The position numbers were made by a program, and so were the translations under genes. From positions 34,470,001 to 34,534,000 of the forward strand of contig OX485806.1 of assembly GCA_950295325.1 (NCBI GenBank): a DNA stretch of 64,000 nt, in the 5' to 3' direction. The stretch's first letter is position 1. Every line of letters starts with the position of its first letter. Positions 1 to 11,775 of the stretch are shown here, piece after piece. The notes beneath the pieces were generated by a model, which did no database searches, was not told the origin of the DNA, and worked only from the letters and a program-made list of their open reading frames with translations. The DNA comes from Polytrichum commune (lineage: Eukaryota; Streptophyta; Polytrichopsida; Polytrichales; Polytrichaceae).

Positions 1-68
1 ATGGCGGTGAGCCTAGGGAAGGTGTTACTTCAAGGCACTCCTACCTATATAGCTAGGCTCACCGCCAT
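1..68. repeat. Short hairpin at window edge
   Basis: Positions 1-16 (ATGGCGGTGAGCCTAG) are the exact reverse complement of 53-68, with a 36-base loop. The arms may be the two ends of a tiny inverted-repeat element or one half of a larger element cut by the window edge. No coding content is seen. Confidence 0.6.
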
Positions 69-145
69 GCATGCTTTTATGACCAATAGAGTGCTTGTTG
101 CTACACAATAAAATAAATAAAAAGGGGCATGATTACTTACTCTAT

Positions 146-757
146 AAGGTAGATGGGTCTTAAATGGTTAACTTGTCTTATCGACCTACTTGTCTCAGGA
201 TATTCAACATGTGACTACACCAAATTGTCCTATTAGTGTGGGTTACTAGTTGGAATTACGTGTTGATATAGCCTTAGTTTTGCAGATATTGATATTTTTT
301 AACCGAGTAAGTTATATCACGGTATTTGATGTGCATACTATTTATTTATGTTAGTTGGGCTAAAAATAACACTCTCAATAAAATTTTATAGCAATGCACA
401 ACTCCAAATGGTAACCCACACTAATTAGACAAAACATGTTGCAAAAAAAAGATGGGGAGCAAATCCACAGTGAGTCTTAGCCACTTTCCTCATACTTTTG
501 GAGCTCATATGAATATCTTATTGATTATCAAAGTGAATACTCTCATGTTCATCAAATAGTCATTTCTCCATCCCCCCCCCAATAACAAACAACCAAATAT
601 GTTGACTATTGGGCCTAGAATATATTATATTTTTAAGCACGCAATCCAATCTCTTTTTAGCACTATATATGTTCTTGGAGCCACACCAAACCACATATCA
701 CTCAATTATAAGTGTCCTAATAAGAAAAATAAACAAGTCACGGTTGTCCACCTTAGC
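146..757. mobile_element. AAGGTAGATGGG-type inverted-repeat element, interrupted
   Basis: The left end reads ATAAGGTAGATGGGTCTTAA and the right end closes with a degenerate inverted copy (CCACCTTAG). The same sequence recurs uninterrupted in ferredoxin-thioredoxin reductase intron 3 (15895-16272) and elsewhere. Here it is split by a second element at 225-432: sequence before 225 and after 432 is contiguous in the intron 3 copy. No protein is encoded, so this is a non-autonomous DNA transposon or similar. Superfamily unknown. Confidence 0.55.
225..432. mobile_element. About 210-bp MITE nested in a second repeat
   Basis: The left end (TTGTCCTATTAGTGTGGGTT, then GGAATTACGTGTTGATAT) is mirrored at the right end (GCACAACTCCAAATGG, then AACCCACACTAATTAGACAA), giving terminal inverted repeats of about 40 bp. 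Relatives with the same AGTTACACATTGCTAT-like subterminal core occur at 4064, 19850, 33218, 42829, 46857 and 52307. Non-coding. Confidence 0.65.
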
Positions 758-1804
758 TAAAGTTGAGAGCTTGAACTTGCATTTTATGGGATTTTGATGC
801 TTGAATTTGACAAGTTTTTCGTTTGGAGCTCTACTAACCATTGAGAGATTCACCAATACTCAAGCTCTCAACATGTAAAGCAATTACTGTACCTATCCTT
901 TGCGTGAGATATGAAGGGAGGGAGGTAAGGTAAAAACTCCGGTCCCCTTTCGAGGCTATGAAGGGAGGGATATGGGTACTAAGCAAGGGCGATTCATGAC
1001 AAGCCACATAATGCTTGAAATTCAAAGTTATTAGGTAGGCCTATAAAATGAGATCTCAAACTCTGGATATTCTTAAGCAACTTGATTCCTATGTAATTTA
1101 AGATTTTGACATAGAGCTTGTCAAAAGTCAATCCACATGAAATTTATTAGACATCATCTAAAAAGTTGTAAGCCCAATATAAAATCAAGGCTCTCGGGTT
1201 TACTACTCTTCAAATTGAAACCTAAAGTGTGAATTGGAGTCGAGTGAACAATTGGAAGTAAGAGGCTCCCCGCCAATGAGGAGGCTACTTCTTTAAGCTC
1301 TCAACATTTTTGTTATAAGGTAGTAGTAGTAGTATTTTTTTTTTTAAAAAGGTGAATGATCACTATCGGTGCACTAGACCAGGAGTATAATGACTGTTGT
1401 GTGGATCCAAAATGGCCAGTTGTAAAGGCAGTGGCGTGAGAAGGTTGTAGTGATAGACCAAATGCAATGATTGGCCGGATAGGTCATGTGTTCACACCAC
1501 TTGGGTTCACTTCTGGGTGTCATTGAGATCACCGTTTTGTGTGCATTGATATGCATATAGTGTATTTTGATGCTCCAAGTAGGGAGACTCTCCTATACAA
1601 GCATGGGATTTGACTTACTTGCCTCTTTGAGAAAATGTAACTAATAATTATCTACATGGAATAAAATTACAAAACAACTTGCATTCCTCGTCATTTTCTC
1701 TGCTCTGTCTCTGAAAAATGTTGCACAAATTGTAAGCCACTCTTTCTAGCTGCATAATCTTAATTCACATTTTCCCGTTGTTCTACCTTAAAGGGGATGC
1801 ATAA
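758..1804. other. Gene-free stretch
   Basis: AT-rich sequence with short A/T runs (about 1332-1346). Short open frames exist on both strands but show no recognisable domain, and no RNA gene was recognised. Confidence 0.5.
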
Positions 1805-2306
1805 GGGCCACTTCACACACGAGCCAAGAGCCGTGACCATGAAATTGTGAGAGCCCAAAAGAAAGTGTCGAAAGGCCCTCCCAAGACACCTCCAAAATCA
1901 TGTAGTGTGGTCACGGGTCCTCAAGTGTAATGTGAAGCCATACGTGACCGGGGCCCTCAACCATATGCTATTTCAATGAATTTCTATTCACGTGGGTCCT
2001 CACACATGATAAAATACAATAAACCAAAGGTTGTGAACGTTCGGAGTGCTATGGTCTCCCGGTTTTGTGTGAGGCCTACCTCCAAGAGGCGTTTTTTGAA
2101 AAATAGTCCAAGTGACCATGAACCACGATCCATTCGACGCCGTGTAGGAATCCATGGAGGCTTTCCATCCATCGTGCATTCACATACTCTCTTGGTCCCT
2201 CAAGCATAGTGTGAAGTGAACTTGGACCGGCTCCGCCTTTTCCACCAATGAGAGTGCTTGAAGTGTAATGGTCACGGGATCTCAATCTCGTGTGTGAAGT
2301 CGGCCC
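1805..2306. mobile_element. GGGCCACTTCACAC MITE, copy 1
   Basis: Begins GGGCCACTTCACACACGAGC directly after TAA and ends with the degenerate inverse (CTCGTGTGTGAAGTCGGCCC). About 500 bp, non-coding. Other copies lie at 16478, 31565, 32149, 35098, 36784 and 45140. In the better copies the flanks are TAA or TTA on both sides, the target duplication typical of PIF/Harbinger elements. Short open frames inside it are incidental. Confidence 0.75.
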
Positions 2307-2900
2307 AAACACTCTTGGAATGACTTCAACAACATGCACTTGAACGGTACTTAAAAAATAAAAATAAAATAAAAACTTGGGTTCTCGACTCGGGTCATGA
2401 CAACTTGCTATTATAGCCACGTTTTCCTCACACCCACATAAATACACCAAGCAAGACAAAGGGGAGGGTAGTCATGAAAGCACCCGAACTACAAAGGGCA
2501 TGAAGCCCAACTCACATGCACCATGCGATTGTTACATTATTTAACACCCATGCTTCGGTGGCACCCAACCCCCGCTTTCTTCATTTAAACAAAAAACCGG
2601 GATCTCTTCAAAACATCATGAATGATACCATACATTAACAACAAAAATAAACTAACAATCCCCGACCTTCGAGGGTCAATGGGACTAAAATTATACCATA
2701 GCCAGAGAGACTTCACTGCAGGCCCACGAAACATGTGAATAAAATCAACCACGTTGGTGAACAATTTAAACCACGTGTTGGTTTGTTTACCAAAAAACAT
2801 AACAAGGTTAGCGTACGTTATAACTCAGAATAGTAAGCGACACTAAATAGACTGATTCCCGGGGGGTTTTGTGGCCTTGATGTAGGGGTCAATTGGTTAA
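2307..2900. other. Gene-free stretch
   Basis: No coding region, RNA gene or clear repeat end was recognised. Confidence 0.4.
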
Positions 2901-3260
2901 CAATAGTAACATACGGGCTCTACAATAATAAGATGCCAGCATGTTCATGTTCATGTTCATGTTTCTTTCCCCCTGGTTTATCCTCCCCTTCAGTAAGTGT
3001 TGTGACCATTCAGAGTTGGGATTCGATTCGATGTAATTGTTCATGAAGATGGGACTGAATATTGTACAATGCTTCGGTGTTCAATAGTAACATATGGGCT
3101 CTATAATAATAAGATGCCAGCATGTTCATGTTCATGTTCATGTTTTTTCCCCCCTGGTTTATCCTCCCCTTTAGTAAGTGTTGTGACCATTCAGAGTTGG
3201 ATTCGATTCGATGTAATTGGTCATGAAGATGGAACTGTATATTGTATAATGCATCGGTAT
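2901..3260. repeat. Direct tandem duplication, period about 181 bp
   Basis: Two head-to-tail copies start at CAATAGTAACATA (2901 and 3082). Each contains a run of the hexamer TGTTCA and ends near TATTGTA(C/T)AATGC(T/A)TCGG. The copies differ by scattered substitutions and short indels, so the duplication is fairly recent. Non-coding. Confidence 0.85.
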
Positions 3261-3720
3261 CTATTTGACTTACTATTCATGAATTTTTACCCACCTGCAA
3301 GGGCCAAATGGCTAGATGCCTACCTCCTTAAGTTGGGCCCCACCATTGATATTTACTGAGGTAAAAGGAGTCTAGTAAAAAATTGACCTTCGTAAGCTTG
3401 TGGTTAATTCCGGCATCCAATCGGAATGTTGTGATGTAACTAACTACGTTTTTTTTTAACCTTCGATTCGATGTAACTGTTCACGAAGATGGAACTGGAT
3501 ATTGTATAATGCATCGGTATCTGTTCGACTAACTATTCATGAATTTTTACCCACCTGCAAGGGCCAAATGGCTAGATGCCCACCTCTTTAAGTTGGGCCC
3601 CATCACTATTATTTACTTCGAAGTAAAGGAGTCTAGTAAATAATTGACCTTCGTAAGCTTGTGGTTAATTACGGCGTTAAATCAAAATGTCGTGATATAC
3701 GTAACTACGTTTTTTTTACC
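3201..3720. repeat. Direct tandem duplication, period about 260 bp
   Basis: Copies start at TTCGATTCGATGTAA (about 3202 and 3462) and end in a poly-T tract after AACTACG. The first copy overlaps the second unit of the preceding 181-bp duplication, so two duplication events of different register overlap here. Non-coding. Confidence 0.85.
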
Positions 3721-4063
3721 TTGGGGTAATAGTGGCAAGGGGCCAAGCTCAAAGGTGTATTAAGCTTAATAGGTGCACTGTTTGGCATGTGAAGCACGTG
3801 CTTAATTAATTAAGAAAGTTTGGATGCCTCCGCCACCTCAGCTTCTAAGTACACATTCTGCATGAACACGTTTTCCGGAAGCAATGCATGGCGGCATGTC
3901 CATGAGGCTAAAAGGCCTTTTAAAATGGCTTACTACAATTTTATTACTTCTTTATTTTGGTATAATTAGTGTGGGTAACCATTTAGAGTTACACATTGGC
4001 ATAACATTTTCTTTGAGAGTATCATTTTTTTACCCCAAGTAACATAAGTACACTACACATGAT
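3721..4063. other. Gene-free stretch with partial MITE end
   Basis: Contains an isolated MITE-like end (ATAATTAGTGTGGGTAACC, about 3962) similar to the element at 225-432. No coding region is seen. Confidence 0.4.
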
Positions 4064-6010
4064 ATATTATTGTACTTCCTATTTGGAACTACGGATTGCT
4101 ATATCTATTTATTGTATATCTCATGTTTTGCCAACAAATTTGAAATTGGTAGTTTGGACATTAAAGAATATTGTAGAGCGGATTTTTTGGCTATAGTCTG
4201 AATGTAGGCTTTTTGAACCAAGTTTTTGGATAGATGGATGTTAAAATCGGACTATAGTCAGACGAAAGGACTTTTACAGTTGTTTTAGAAACCAAAAGAC
4301 CTCGGGAAGAAGTTGTAACCGCCTGAGGGAGGAAGACGATAAGAGACTATCGACCAAGAAAGAAGGCAGGCCATTATCAAAGAGTGTATTCAGGCTATAG
4401 TCTAGAGTAGTCGCTGAGAAGCGAGAAATATGTAGGAATCGGCCAAATGCCGAGTGAACAACTTTGCTTCAACTCTGTGATAGAGTGAAGTTTGGATACT
4501 GTAATCAATTTGAAAGTAATTAAGTTATGTTGCGGAGTATACAAGGGTATGAAAACAATGTCAGGATGTGCATGAAATGATTGAAGCGAGTAAGAGAGTG
4601 AGAATGTAAGCGAGAGATGGAAGTCGCAGTGTGGTTGATGGAAATTAAGTAATTGATTGTGTGAAGAGGGAAGTAATGTGATAGAGAAAGCAGGAGTGAA
4701 AGTATCTTGGAATGTGAGGAGACACATCGAGGAAGGAATATACGAGAATAACAAAAGTCTGAGGAAACAAAGCGAAGATGAAATAAGCAATGAAAGGAAG
4801 AATACGATGCTGTAAGAGCGATAGGACTATAGTCAATCAGAGCACTACAGAAGAGGCAAGGACTGAGAGTAATGCGGAGAGACGACATTAATTAGCGTTA
4901 TCGAAAACCAGGCACGATCAAAATCTATGCAGAGAGAGAGAGAGAGATAATGTCGCAGAGTTGAACCTTAGCGTGAGTGTAGAGAGCCGCGAAAGACTAT
5001 AGTCAGGACAATGAGGGTTAGCGATAAGCGAGAAAGGAAAGTGGAAGAGACAGAGAAGGAAACACGCAGGGATGCACAATGCTTTGGAAAAGTGAGGACA
5101 GACTCATCAATTAGGTTCAATGTGGGCAAGAGTGTTGTTGAATGATGAGGATGCAGATAGGTTAACCTTGATATGATAGGAATGCAGGCTGAGAGAGAAA
5201 GTGGTCATTATTACTGAGCATGTGAGATGACATTGCAATGTTAAGATAATGAGTTGAAGTAGAAGTGACTGAGATCACATAGTTGATTGGATGGAATAAT
5301 ACTTTGATACCTAAAGCTCAGAGCTAACGTGGAATATAGTCTTGTGTTGTTATTCTATCTTGGAATGTGCAGAGATTGCAAGCCAAATTGGAATGGAAAA
5401 TGGTTCATGATTGAGATAAGTTCTTAAATGAAGATTAATGCGAATAAAACAATCAACTAATTCATTGTACGGAATGAGATAATTTGAGTTTGAATTGAAG
5501 ATCTTGTGATGTTGTTTTATGGAAATCAAATGATACTAACCCCAATAGGATGAAAATCCATTGGATGACTATGGACCGGATACTCAAAGACAATAGACCA
5601 ATGTTACGAAATTCATGAGACTATAGACCAAAATTAATCACGACGGAAATAGGTCGAACCTTAGAGTGATAGTACCCACCTGAAAGATAGGACAGACAAC
5701 ACTCACTACCGAATCATCACATAAGAACTAATAAAGAAGAGAAAGGATGGGATAAATTAAGAGGAAAGAGAGTCAAGAAGGAAAATTACCCTAAAATGTT
5801 ATTGTGAACCTTAATCCAATGTGACATTAACCCTTATAGACACTAGCTCAGTCTTCCTGGAGACCTTGTTCCCCGGGTTTGTTGTTTTTAAGTCATAGCA
5901 AAAAACTTACTACAAATATTAACAACTTTACTTGGGAGAAGTTACATCGATATTAAAAAAGATCCCAAATAGTACGTGATATTGGATATCACATTTAGTG
6001 TGGTTAGTGT
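4064..6010. mobile_element. MITE split by a 1.7-kb insertion
   Basis: The segment ending near 4168 (TTTGCCAACAAATTTGAAAT, then GTTTGGACATT) and the segment from about 5906 (ATTAACAACTTTACTTGG) are adjacent, in reverse complement, in the copy near 19820-19975. The host element was therefore cut by the intervening sequence. Exact junction bases and any target duplication are unclear. Confidence 0.5.
4169..5905 (+). mobile_element. Non-coding AG-rich insertion A, class unknown
   Basis: Inserted in a MITE. It carries repeated palindromes of the form (G)RCTATAGTC (about 4192, 4250, 4394, 4826, 4996, with weaker ones later) and no credible coding frame; open frames on the minus strand (4395-4888) are low-complexity shadows of the AG-rich strand. 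Its left end (ATTTTTTGG, then CTATAG) and right end (CAGTCTTCC, then TTCCCCGGGT) resemble those of the 2.4 kb insertion at 58069-60458. It could be a solo long LTR or another non-autonomous element; no second LTR was found. Confidence 0.4.
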
Positions 6011-6530
6011 GCAGACCGTAGAATATGATATAACTTAGTTGGTAGAAAAATGATAACGACGGTGAAAAGTTATAGCAACACGTACACTCTAAACTCCATA
6101 ATATCAAACCTCCTTCATGTCATTTCCTTCCTCTTATACCACGAACCTAAGGATCATGTGTTCTCAGATTAAACCTCACTCCTTGTTGTCACGTTTCCCA
6201 TATGTATATCATGGGTTTTGACATTAAAATAAACCACCGAAGAATCCAAACCACACGCTCGCACGCATCATGTTGTCATCATTGTAATTATTGTCAGTAG
6301 TGCAATCTTGACTTTGTGGTATTCCATAATGTCACGTGCTACAATAATCCTCTTCTATCACGCATCCATGTTAACACTACTTAACTCCTTAAGACCACAT
6401 GCACTTTGGTTGCCACAAGCATGATATTGCAGAGTTTAGAGTGTAACTTTTACTTGTAACCCACACTAGTTAGACAAAAAATGTACCTCATTGCAATTAG
6501 AAAACAGAATAGAAGGATGGCGTTGTTCAG

Positions 6531-6912
6531 TAAGGTAGATGAGCCTAGCTTGGTTACTGGTCTAAATCGAACACCTATATTTGAGTGGTACGTGGTTTGG
6601 TGCGACTCCAAAGTACGAATCCCAAAAAGATGTGTGTAAGTTTAAAAGACATTGGACTAAGTGCTCGAATTGTGATATCCTTTATAGATTCGATAGTTAG
6701 CATAATTGGACAGACTTATATGACCAATTATTGAGCACAAGAATCATCACTTTGATAGCGACTAAAATGTTCATATGAGCTTTGAAAATTACGAGGAAAA
6801 TGGCTATGGCCTTGATTTGGATTTCCTAACCATCTGTACTAATCTCATGGTTCGTATCCTAGGGGAAGTGGACTAGTCGGAATAAATAACTATTTAAGAC
6901 CCATTTACCTTA
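6531..6912. mobile_element. AAGGTAGATGGG-type inverted-repeat element
   Basis: The left end TAAGGTAGATGAGCCTAG is mirrored at the right end by TTAAGACCCATTTACCTTA. About 380 bp, non-coding, same family as 146, 11247, 15895, 17119 and 44075. Confidence 0.55.
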
Positions 6913-7706
6913 TGATGTCATAACATTACTAAGCAAAGCCAATACGGTCCTCTTCTAACCATATACATTAAGATGCGGGTTGTTGGCTCAAATTCAACTC
7001 GGTTTCATCTCGATTCCAATATATGGGATCGAACATGAAAACTTGATCCCTATAAGTTTATGGTTTATTCATCTTAAATGATCTGGAGTAGACTAATTCG
7101 AGGTCATTGAGCTAATTCTAGTGCCATATCAACTGAAGGTAAGAACTCCATATTGCATAATGTTTCATGATTTTTATGTTAGATGAATGAGAGGTATGCT
7201 CATATGTGATAAAAAATTCGGCAAAAATCCTCATGCAATTCAATAGTTCCGAACTTATCCAACCCGTACGCTTGTCCCATTACCCACTAAATTCCAAACC
7301 GCCCTTGAAACCCTAAAAACACACCAATTGTCCAAATGTTTATGGATCGATTGGATGTTCATAGTGTGTAGTAGAAGATTTGTGTCTTAAAGTGTAAGTG
7401 GACTCGTAGTTTGTAAGCTAGGTGGGTACGATATGTTCATTGTGGGGAGGGAGACGACCTCCACAAGTGTTGGGCTCGGGTTGTCATTAATCATCGGAGG
7501 AGGTCGACTCTTTTGCCTCAAAAAAAATTGGGTGGCAAAGGTATATTCAAAATGAAGCATGCTTCGTTTTGGGGGCTTGAGATCCAATCATGAACCCCAT
7601 ACCCTTATATTCATGTGGAGTTACATCTAATGCCATTGCCGTAAGGCATGGCCTAGGATGTTCTACGAACATACACTTTATTCACTCCAGCCTCCTCTGG
7701 AGACCG

Positions 7707-7747
7707 GAGTTCTTCTTCTTCTTCTTCTTCGTCTTCTTCTTCTTCTT
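7707..7747. repeat. (TTC)n microsatellite
   Basis: A TTC trinucleotide run with one GTC interruption. Not inside a supported gene. Confidence 0.9.
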
Positions 7748-8743
7748 GTGGAGTTTTGGTTTGGGGTGATTGATGAGCATGCATTCAAATTTGTTGTGAT
7801 AATGGTATGGAGTTTCTAATGTAGTGGTCCATTCTATTTTGGTTCGAATTGTGGTTGGTTGTCATGGTTTGTTCTTATTTTGTGGTTGGATGATTTCTTG
7901 GTTGTAGTTTTATGTTAGGGTTTTCTTTTTTTTTAGGTTTTTTTTAGGTTTTTAAAAAATTGTTTTGTTTTGTTTCAATTGATAATCTTTTTGCATATCA
8001 TGTATTTCCTTGCATCTGACTTAAAGCAAAATCAATGGAACTTTGTATAACTGATGTGGGGTAGAAAACAATGACAAAATAAACACATAATAATTACACA
8101 TAGCGACAACCAAGGAGAGAAAGGAAAACATAGGAAAACATACAACATAGGGGATGTTGGAAAATGAGAAAACGACCCTAATACACTTCTCTTAAACACT
8201 CAATTGTGCATGTGATTCTTTAAGTTAAGAAACAAGTGTCTTGCATTGTATATAAGGTTGAATGTTCTAAAACCACCACTATGTATGATATGCATATAGG
8301 TGGTGGTCTTGGGTATACGTACCTTACTAGGTCCTACAATACTCACGCCATCATTTATACGTTTCGATGTGGTATTAAATTTGTTGTGTCATTTTTATTA
8401 TATGGACCTTCACGTTGTCATACAACAACCAATGTCGTCCATGCCATCTTCTATGTGCATAGTAAAGCTAAAATGTAAACTACTATCGTAACAACCACAC
8501 ACTAAATATTGTATTTAGTCTCGCCAATTCTATTTGTCTTGTTGAAAACTAATTGTAAAGAGCTCATGTAGTGTCACCAACACTAAATGTGAACCTAACC
8601 TTATTTGTCACTCCTTGTAATAAAACTTTGGGCATTATAGACTTTACAATGTTGTATTTATTGTCTCTTACCAAGTGATTTCTCCATTCAAATCTCAATC
8701 TCCCATGACAATATTTCATTATAAACCGCAAGATGCACTAGTC

Positions 8744-9048
8744 AAAAACTATGCCCAAAAAAACCGCAACCGAAACCGGTCGTGGTCTTTTGGACCAGCA
8801 TGTTATGCAATCTCTGAATGACTACATATTATTCTTTTTTGTTTTATGATTGTAATTCTAAAGTTTTGAGGTGTGTAATATATCATGGAAAGGTATTTTT
8901 AAGACCTTTCAAACGGCATATTACACGCCCCCAAATTCCTAGAATCTCAATCTCTAAACCAAAAAAACAAATATGCAGTTATTTAGCAACTGCAGATCGT
9001 GCTTGTCAAAGCAACCAATTTTGGCGACAATTTTTCTGGCATAGTTTT
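8744..9048. mobile_element. Fold-back element, copy 1
   Basis: The sequence is nearly palindromic over its whole length: the left end AAAACTATGCC and right end GGCATAGTTTT match, as do internal blocks up to the centre (GTGTAATATATC and CATATTACAC). It is homologous throughout to 21416-21730. The short plus-strand frame across it is incidental. Non-autonomous; superfamily unknown. Confidence 0.7.
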
Positions 9049-9347
9049 TCTACTACTGCTTTTGAACAGGTCAAAATTTGTCTCAAAAATTGGCATTTGG
9101 ATGAAGTATCATTAGAAAGGTTGCCATGATGACATAAAATATCATATGATACCAAATACACTATTTAGTGTAGTTTTACTATAATACAACACTATTGTTG
9201 TACATAGTAAATTTGAAGTACATTTAAAGTACATTTAGATATATGCAATGAGTGATGGTTCACGCCAAAACCATGGAGAGGGCCAACTTGCATTAAACGA
9301 CAACCCACTTTGTTGGATGTGACGATTGGAAGAGGGGCTCCAAGGCA

Positions 9348-9374
9348 TAATAATAATAATAATAATAATAATAA
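9348..9374. repeat. (TAA)n microsatellite
   Basis: About nine TAA units in a row, between the fold-back element and an inverted-repeat element. Confidence 0.9.
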
Positions 9375-9420
9375 AGTGGATTTTTGCATGGTCTCGACAT
9401 GAATTCCAAGAGACACTTAA

Positions 9421-9791
9421 GGTAAGTGCGCCAATGACCGCACGATCAATCTTCAAATCCTTGTAAGTACAAATTTACAAGCTTAAATTGTTTCAAATTT
9501 TGAAGGATTGTTAATTGTGAAGTGAGGATCCTCTTACAAAAAAATAAAAATGAAAGATATTTTGATTTGTGAAAGCTATCACAAATTGAATCCAAACATA
9601 CACAGGTGGATCTCAAGAGCTTAGTGAGCCCTTCACCGCACAGTGTGCGGTACATGTACATTCACGTTCTCTCCGAAATTCCCTGAACGTTCCCGAAGTT
9701 CCCGTGAGAGTTCTCAGGATTGAAAACTATGCGGTGGTTGTGCGGTGGCTGTGCGGTCCGTGGGCCGCGTTCGGTCAATGGCGCACTTACC
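9421..9791. mobile_element. 371-bp inverted-repeat element, GC-richer core
   Basis: Left end GGTAAGTGCGCCAATGACCG, right end CGGTCAATGGCGCACTTACC, so about 20 bp of terminal inverted repeat with one mismatch. Its right half is GC-rich and repeats the motif TGCGGT several times (about 9645-9760), unlike the AT-rich flanks. No homolog was seen elsewhere in the window. Non-coding. Confidence 0.7.
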
Positions 9792-10241
9792 CTAGTCCAT
9801 GTTTATTGTACTACTTAGATACGACATAGTGCACCACATTATCAATTTGTATAGTAGAAATATACATGGCTGTGATATTTAGAATCTCTCATGATTCCAT
9901 TTTGCATGCATCATAGTGGTGGCCAAATGGACTTCTCATTCCCAAAACATGGCATGGGCTTTGGCTAAAGTGTAAACCCAACTTGGGCCAAAGTGTATTT
10001 CTTGGGCACTCACAAGTTTAACATTTGGGCGGTCTCGATACACCATTTAGTGAGGGTGGGTTTATAGTGCGCTTGGGAAATTAGTAAAGGTGATATTAAA
10101 CTTTTTTACACTATGAAACTAAGTGCCATCAGAAGATCCAAGGTTTCATGAGCCCAAAGTGGAAGTGTTGGAAGCTCTCAACATAAGTTCTCTTCAATTT
10201 TAGAGTGTTTGGAGATGCGTTAGGAGTGAGTGGCGTCGATT

Positions 10242-10269
10242 GAGAAGAAGAAGACGAAGAAGAAGAAGC
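10242..10269. repeat. (GAA)n microsatellite
   Basis: GAA repeats with one GAC interruption. The serine-rich minus-strand frame across it is a by-product of the repeat. Confidence 0.8.
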
Positions 10270-10545
10270 TTGTTCAAGCTCACCAAAATTGATTATGCAC
10301 TCTACAAACACCTTAGAGCATGCACTGGTTTACCTTGAAATGTATGGTAAATGAGCATGTATTTGTGAATTTGGTATCACTTAATAAACATTCCACCCCT
10401 CACTAATTTTGAGATTTGGCAACAAGTGCATGCTTCGAGAATTAATACCACGCACACCAAATGGGACGATGAGTGTAGTATCTTATACAGTGAGTAGACA
10501 TCGCTTACCCAAGACACAACATCTCTAAGCAATGCGCATCCGTTA

Positions 10546-10647
10546 TGTGGGCCTTGGGAATATAACCTTGGGATGCGAAACACTGCGCAAGGAAACAAAT
10601 TCAGATTGAGCTCCCGACATCCCATGGTTATATTCCTAGGGCCCACA
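10546..10647. repeat. Small hairpin with 30-bp arms
   Basis: Arm 10546-10575 (TGTGGGCCTTGGGAATATAA, then CCTTGGGATG) is complementary to 10618-10647 with about three mismatches around a 42-base loop. Either a miniature inverted-repeat element or a fold-back RNA source; nothing else supports a small-RNA precursor. Confidence 0.6.
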
Positions 10648-11246
10648 AGTTCTTAGTAATATCATGAAGAGCAAAACCTGACAAATGAACAAATGACATG
10701 TGATGACCTATCAATTGACTTATTGACCTACCTACCCGCCTACCCACCTTTATCTACCTACATAAATACCCACTCATATATCTACTCAAAGTTGCATGGT
10801 GTCATGTGGATAGGTCAAGCTAAAGGTTGATGTCTACACGACTTTCCAATTAGTAATGTATATGCACATGTGGCATGTGCCATACCAACACATGCCAAAC
10901 CATTTTTTAGTAGGAAAGGTAGCAAATATCATGTACGTTTCCACACACGTGGTTTGCAAAAAGAGTCTTTCTTTGTGGGATGAGCTTTTGAGCGACTTGT
11001 TGTGGCCACTTCCAATTCCGCATACAATTCGTGAATGATGCACTTATCATTTCTAGAAGCAAAGTTGAGATGCAAAAGTTACACAAGATCAAATTGCAAA
11101 TTCTCTTTCTTTCTAAAGGATGAGCCATCCCTATTGTGTCAACAATTGAACCTAGAATGCATGGTTGAATATTTCAAGCACATACTCCAATCCCATCGCA
11201 CCACGTGTCTAGAATGCATGCCCACTCTTAACTACAAACCTTCCCA

Positions 11247-11770
11247 TATAAGGTAGATGAATCTTGAATGTCTACTGTTTCATGGCTAGCCCATTTCTCC
11301 TAGGACATGAAACACACGATCAATACAAGATAGTTCGCAAATTCAAATATGGGCCCTAGCCACTTTCCTTGTAATGTTTGGAGCTCATACAAATATTTTA
11401 AGCAACTACACGATGGTATCTTTCTAAAGAAAGAGGACGTGATCAGAAAAACTCTACTAATATACAATTGCTTGTCGAAAAGTTCATAGTACACAATCCA
11501 AGTGCTCCACATGAATGAAGAATGCCGAAGTTAAGGGAGAGTTATGCTCATGTTGTACATGATCCACAGAATGCAACCAAGGATATATGAAAAGTTATCC
11601 ACGTTGACTATGGAATGGTTATTGTATTTTAAACATGCAATTCAATCTATTTTCAACACATGCTTTTTGACATCGACTCTTGGAGCCACACCAAACCACA
11701 AACATACCACTCAAATGTAGATTTCCTAATAAAAAAGTAACCAAATAAAGATTGTCCAAGTACGTTACCA
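11247..11770. mobile_element. AAGGTAGATGGG-type inverted-repeat element
   Basis: Starts ATAAGGTAGATGAATCTTGA and follows the same internal order as the copy in intron 3 of the reductase gene (GGACATGAAACA, then CCACTTTC, GGAGCTCATA, TTCTTGGAGCCACACC). The right end (ACGTTACC) is degenerate. Non-coding. Confidence 0.5.
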
Positions 11771-11775
11771 CTAGT

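Larger units (their letters stand above)
6011..8743. other. Gene-free stretch
   Basis: Apart from the inverted-repeat element at 6531-6912 and the (TTC)n tract at 7707-7747, nothing recognisable is present. A partial MITE end (AACCCACACTAGTTAGACAA) lies near 6457-6477. No coding region could be supported. Confidence 0.4.
9792..11246. other. Gene-free stretch
   Basis: Holds the (GAA)n tract near 10242 and the hairpin at 10546-10647. No supported gene; short frames are not recognisable. Confidence 0.4.

Noticed and set aside
1976-2459. Short frames inside and beside MITE copy 1
   Set aside because: They cross the element's inverted ends, and the equivalent frames are not kept open in the other copies.
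4395-4888. Overlapping minus-strand frames rich in Ser, Leu and Phe
   Set aside because: Three overlapping registers of a low-complexity AG-rich insertion, no domain, no splice or start context.
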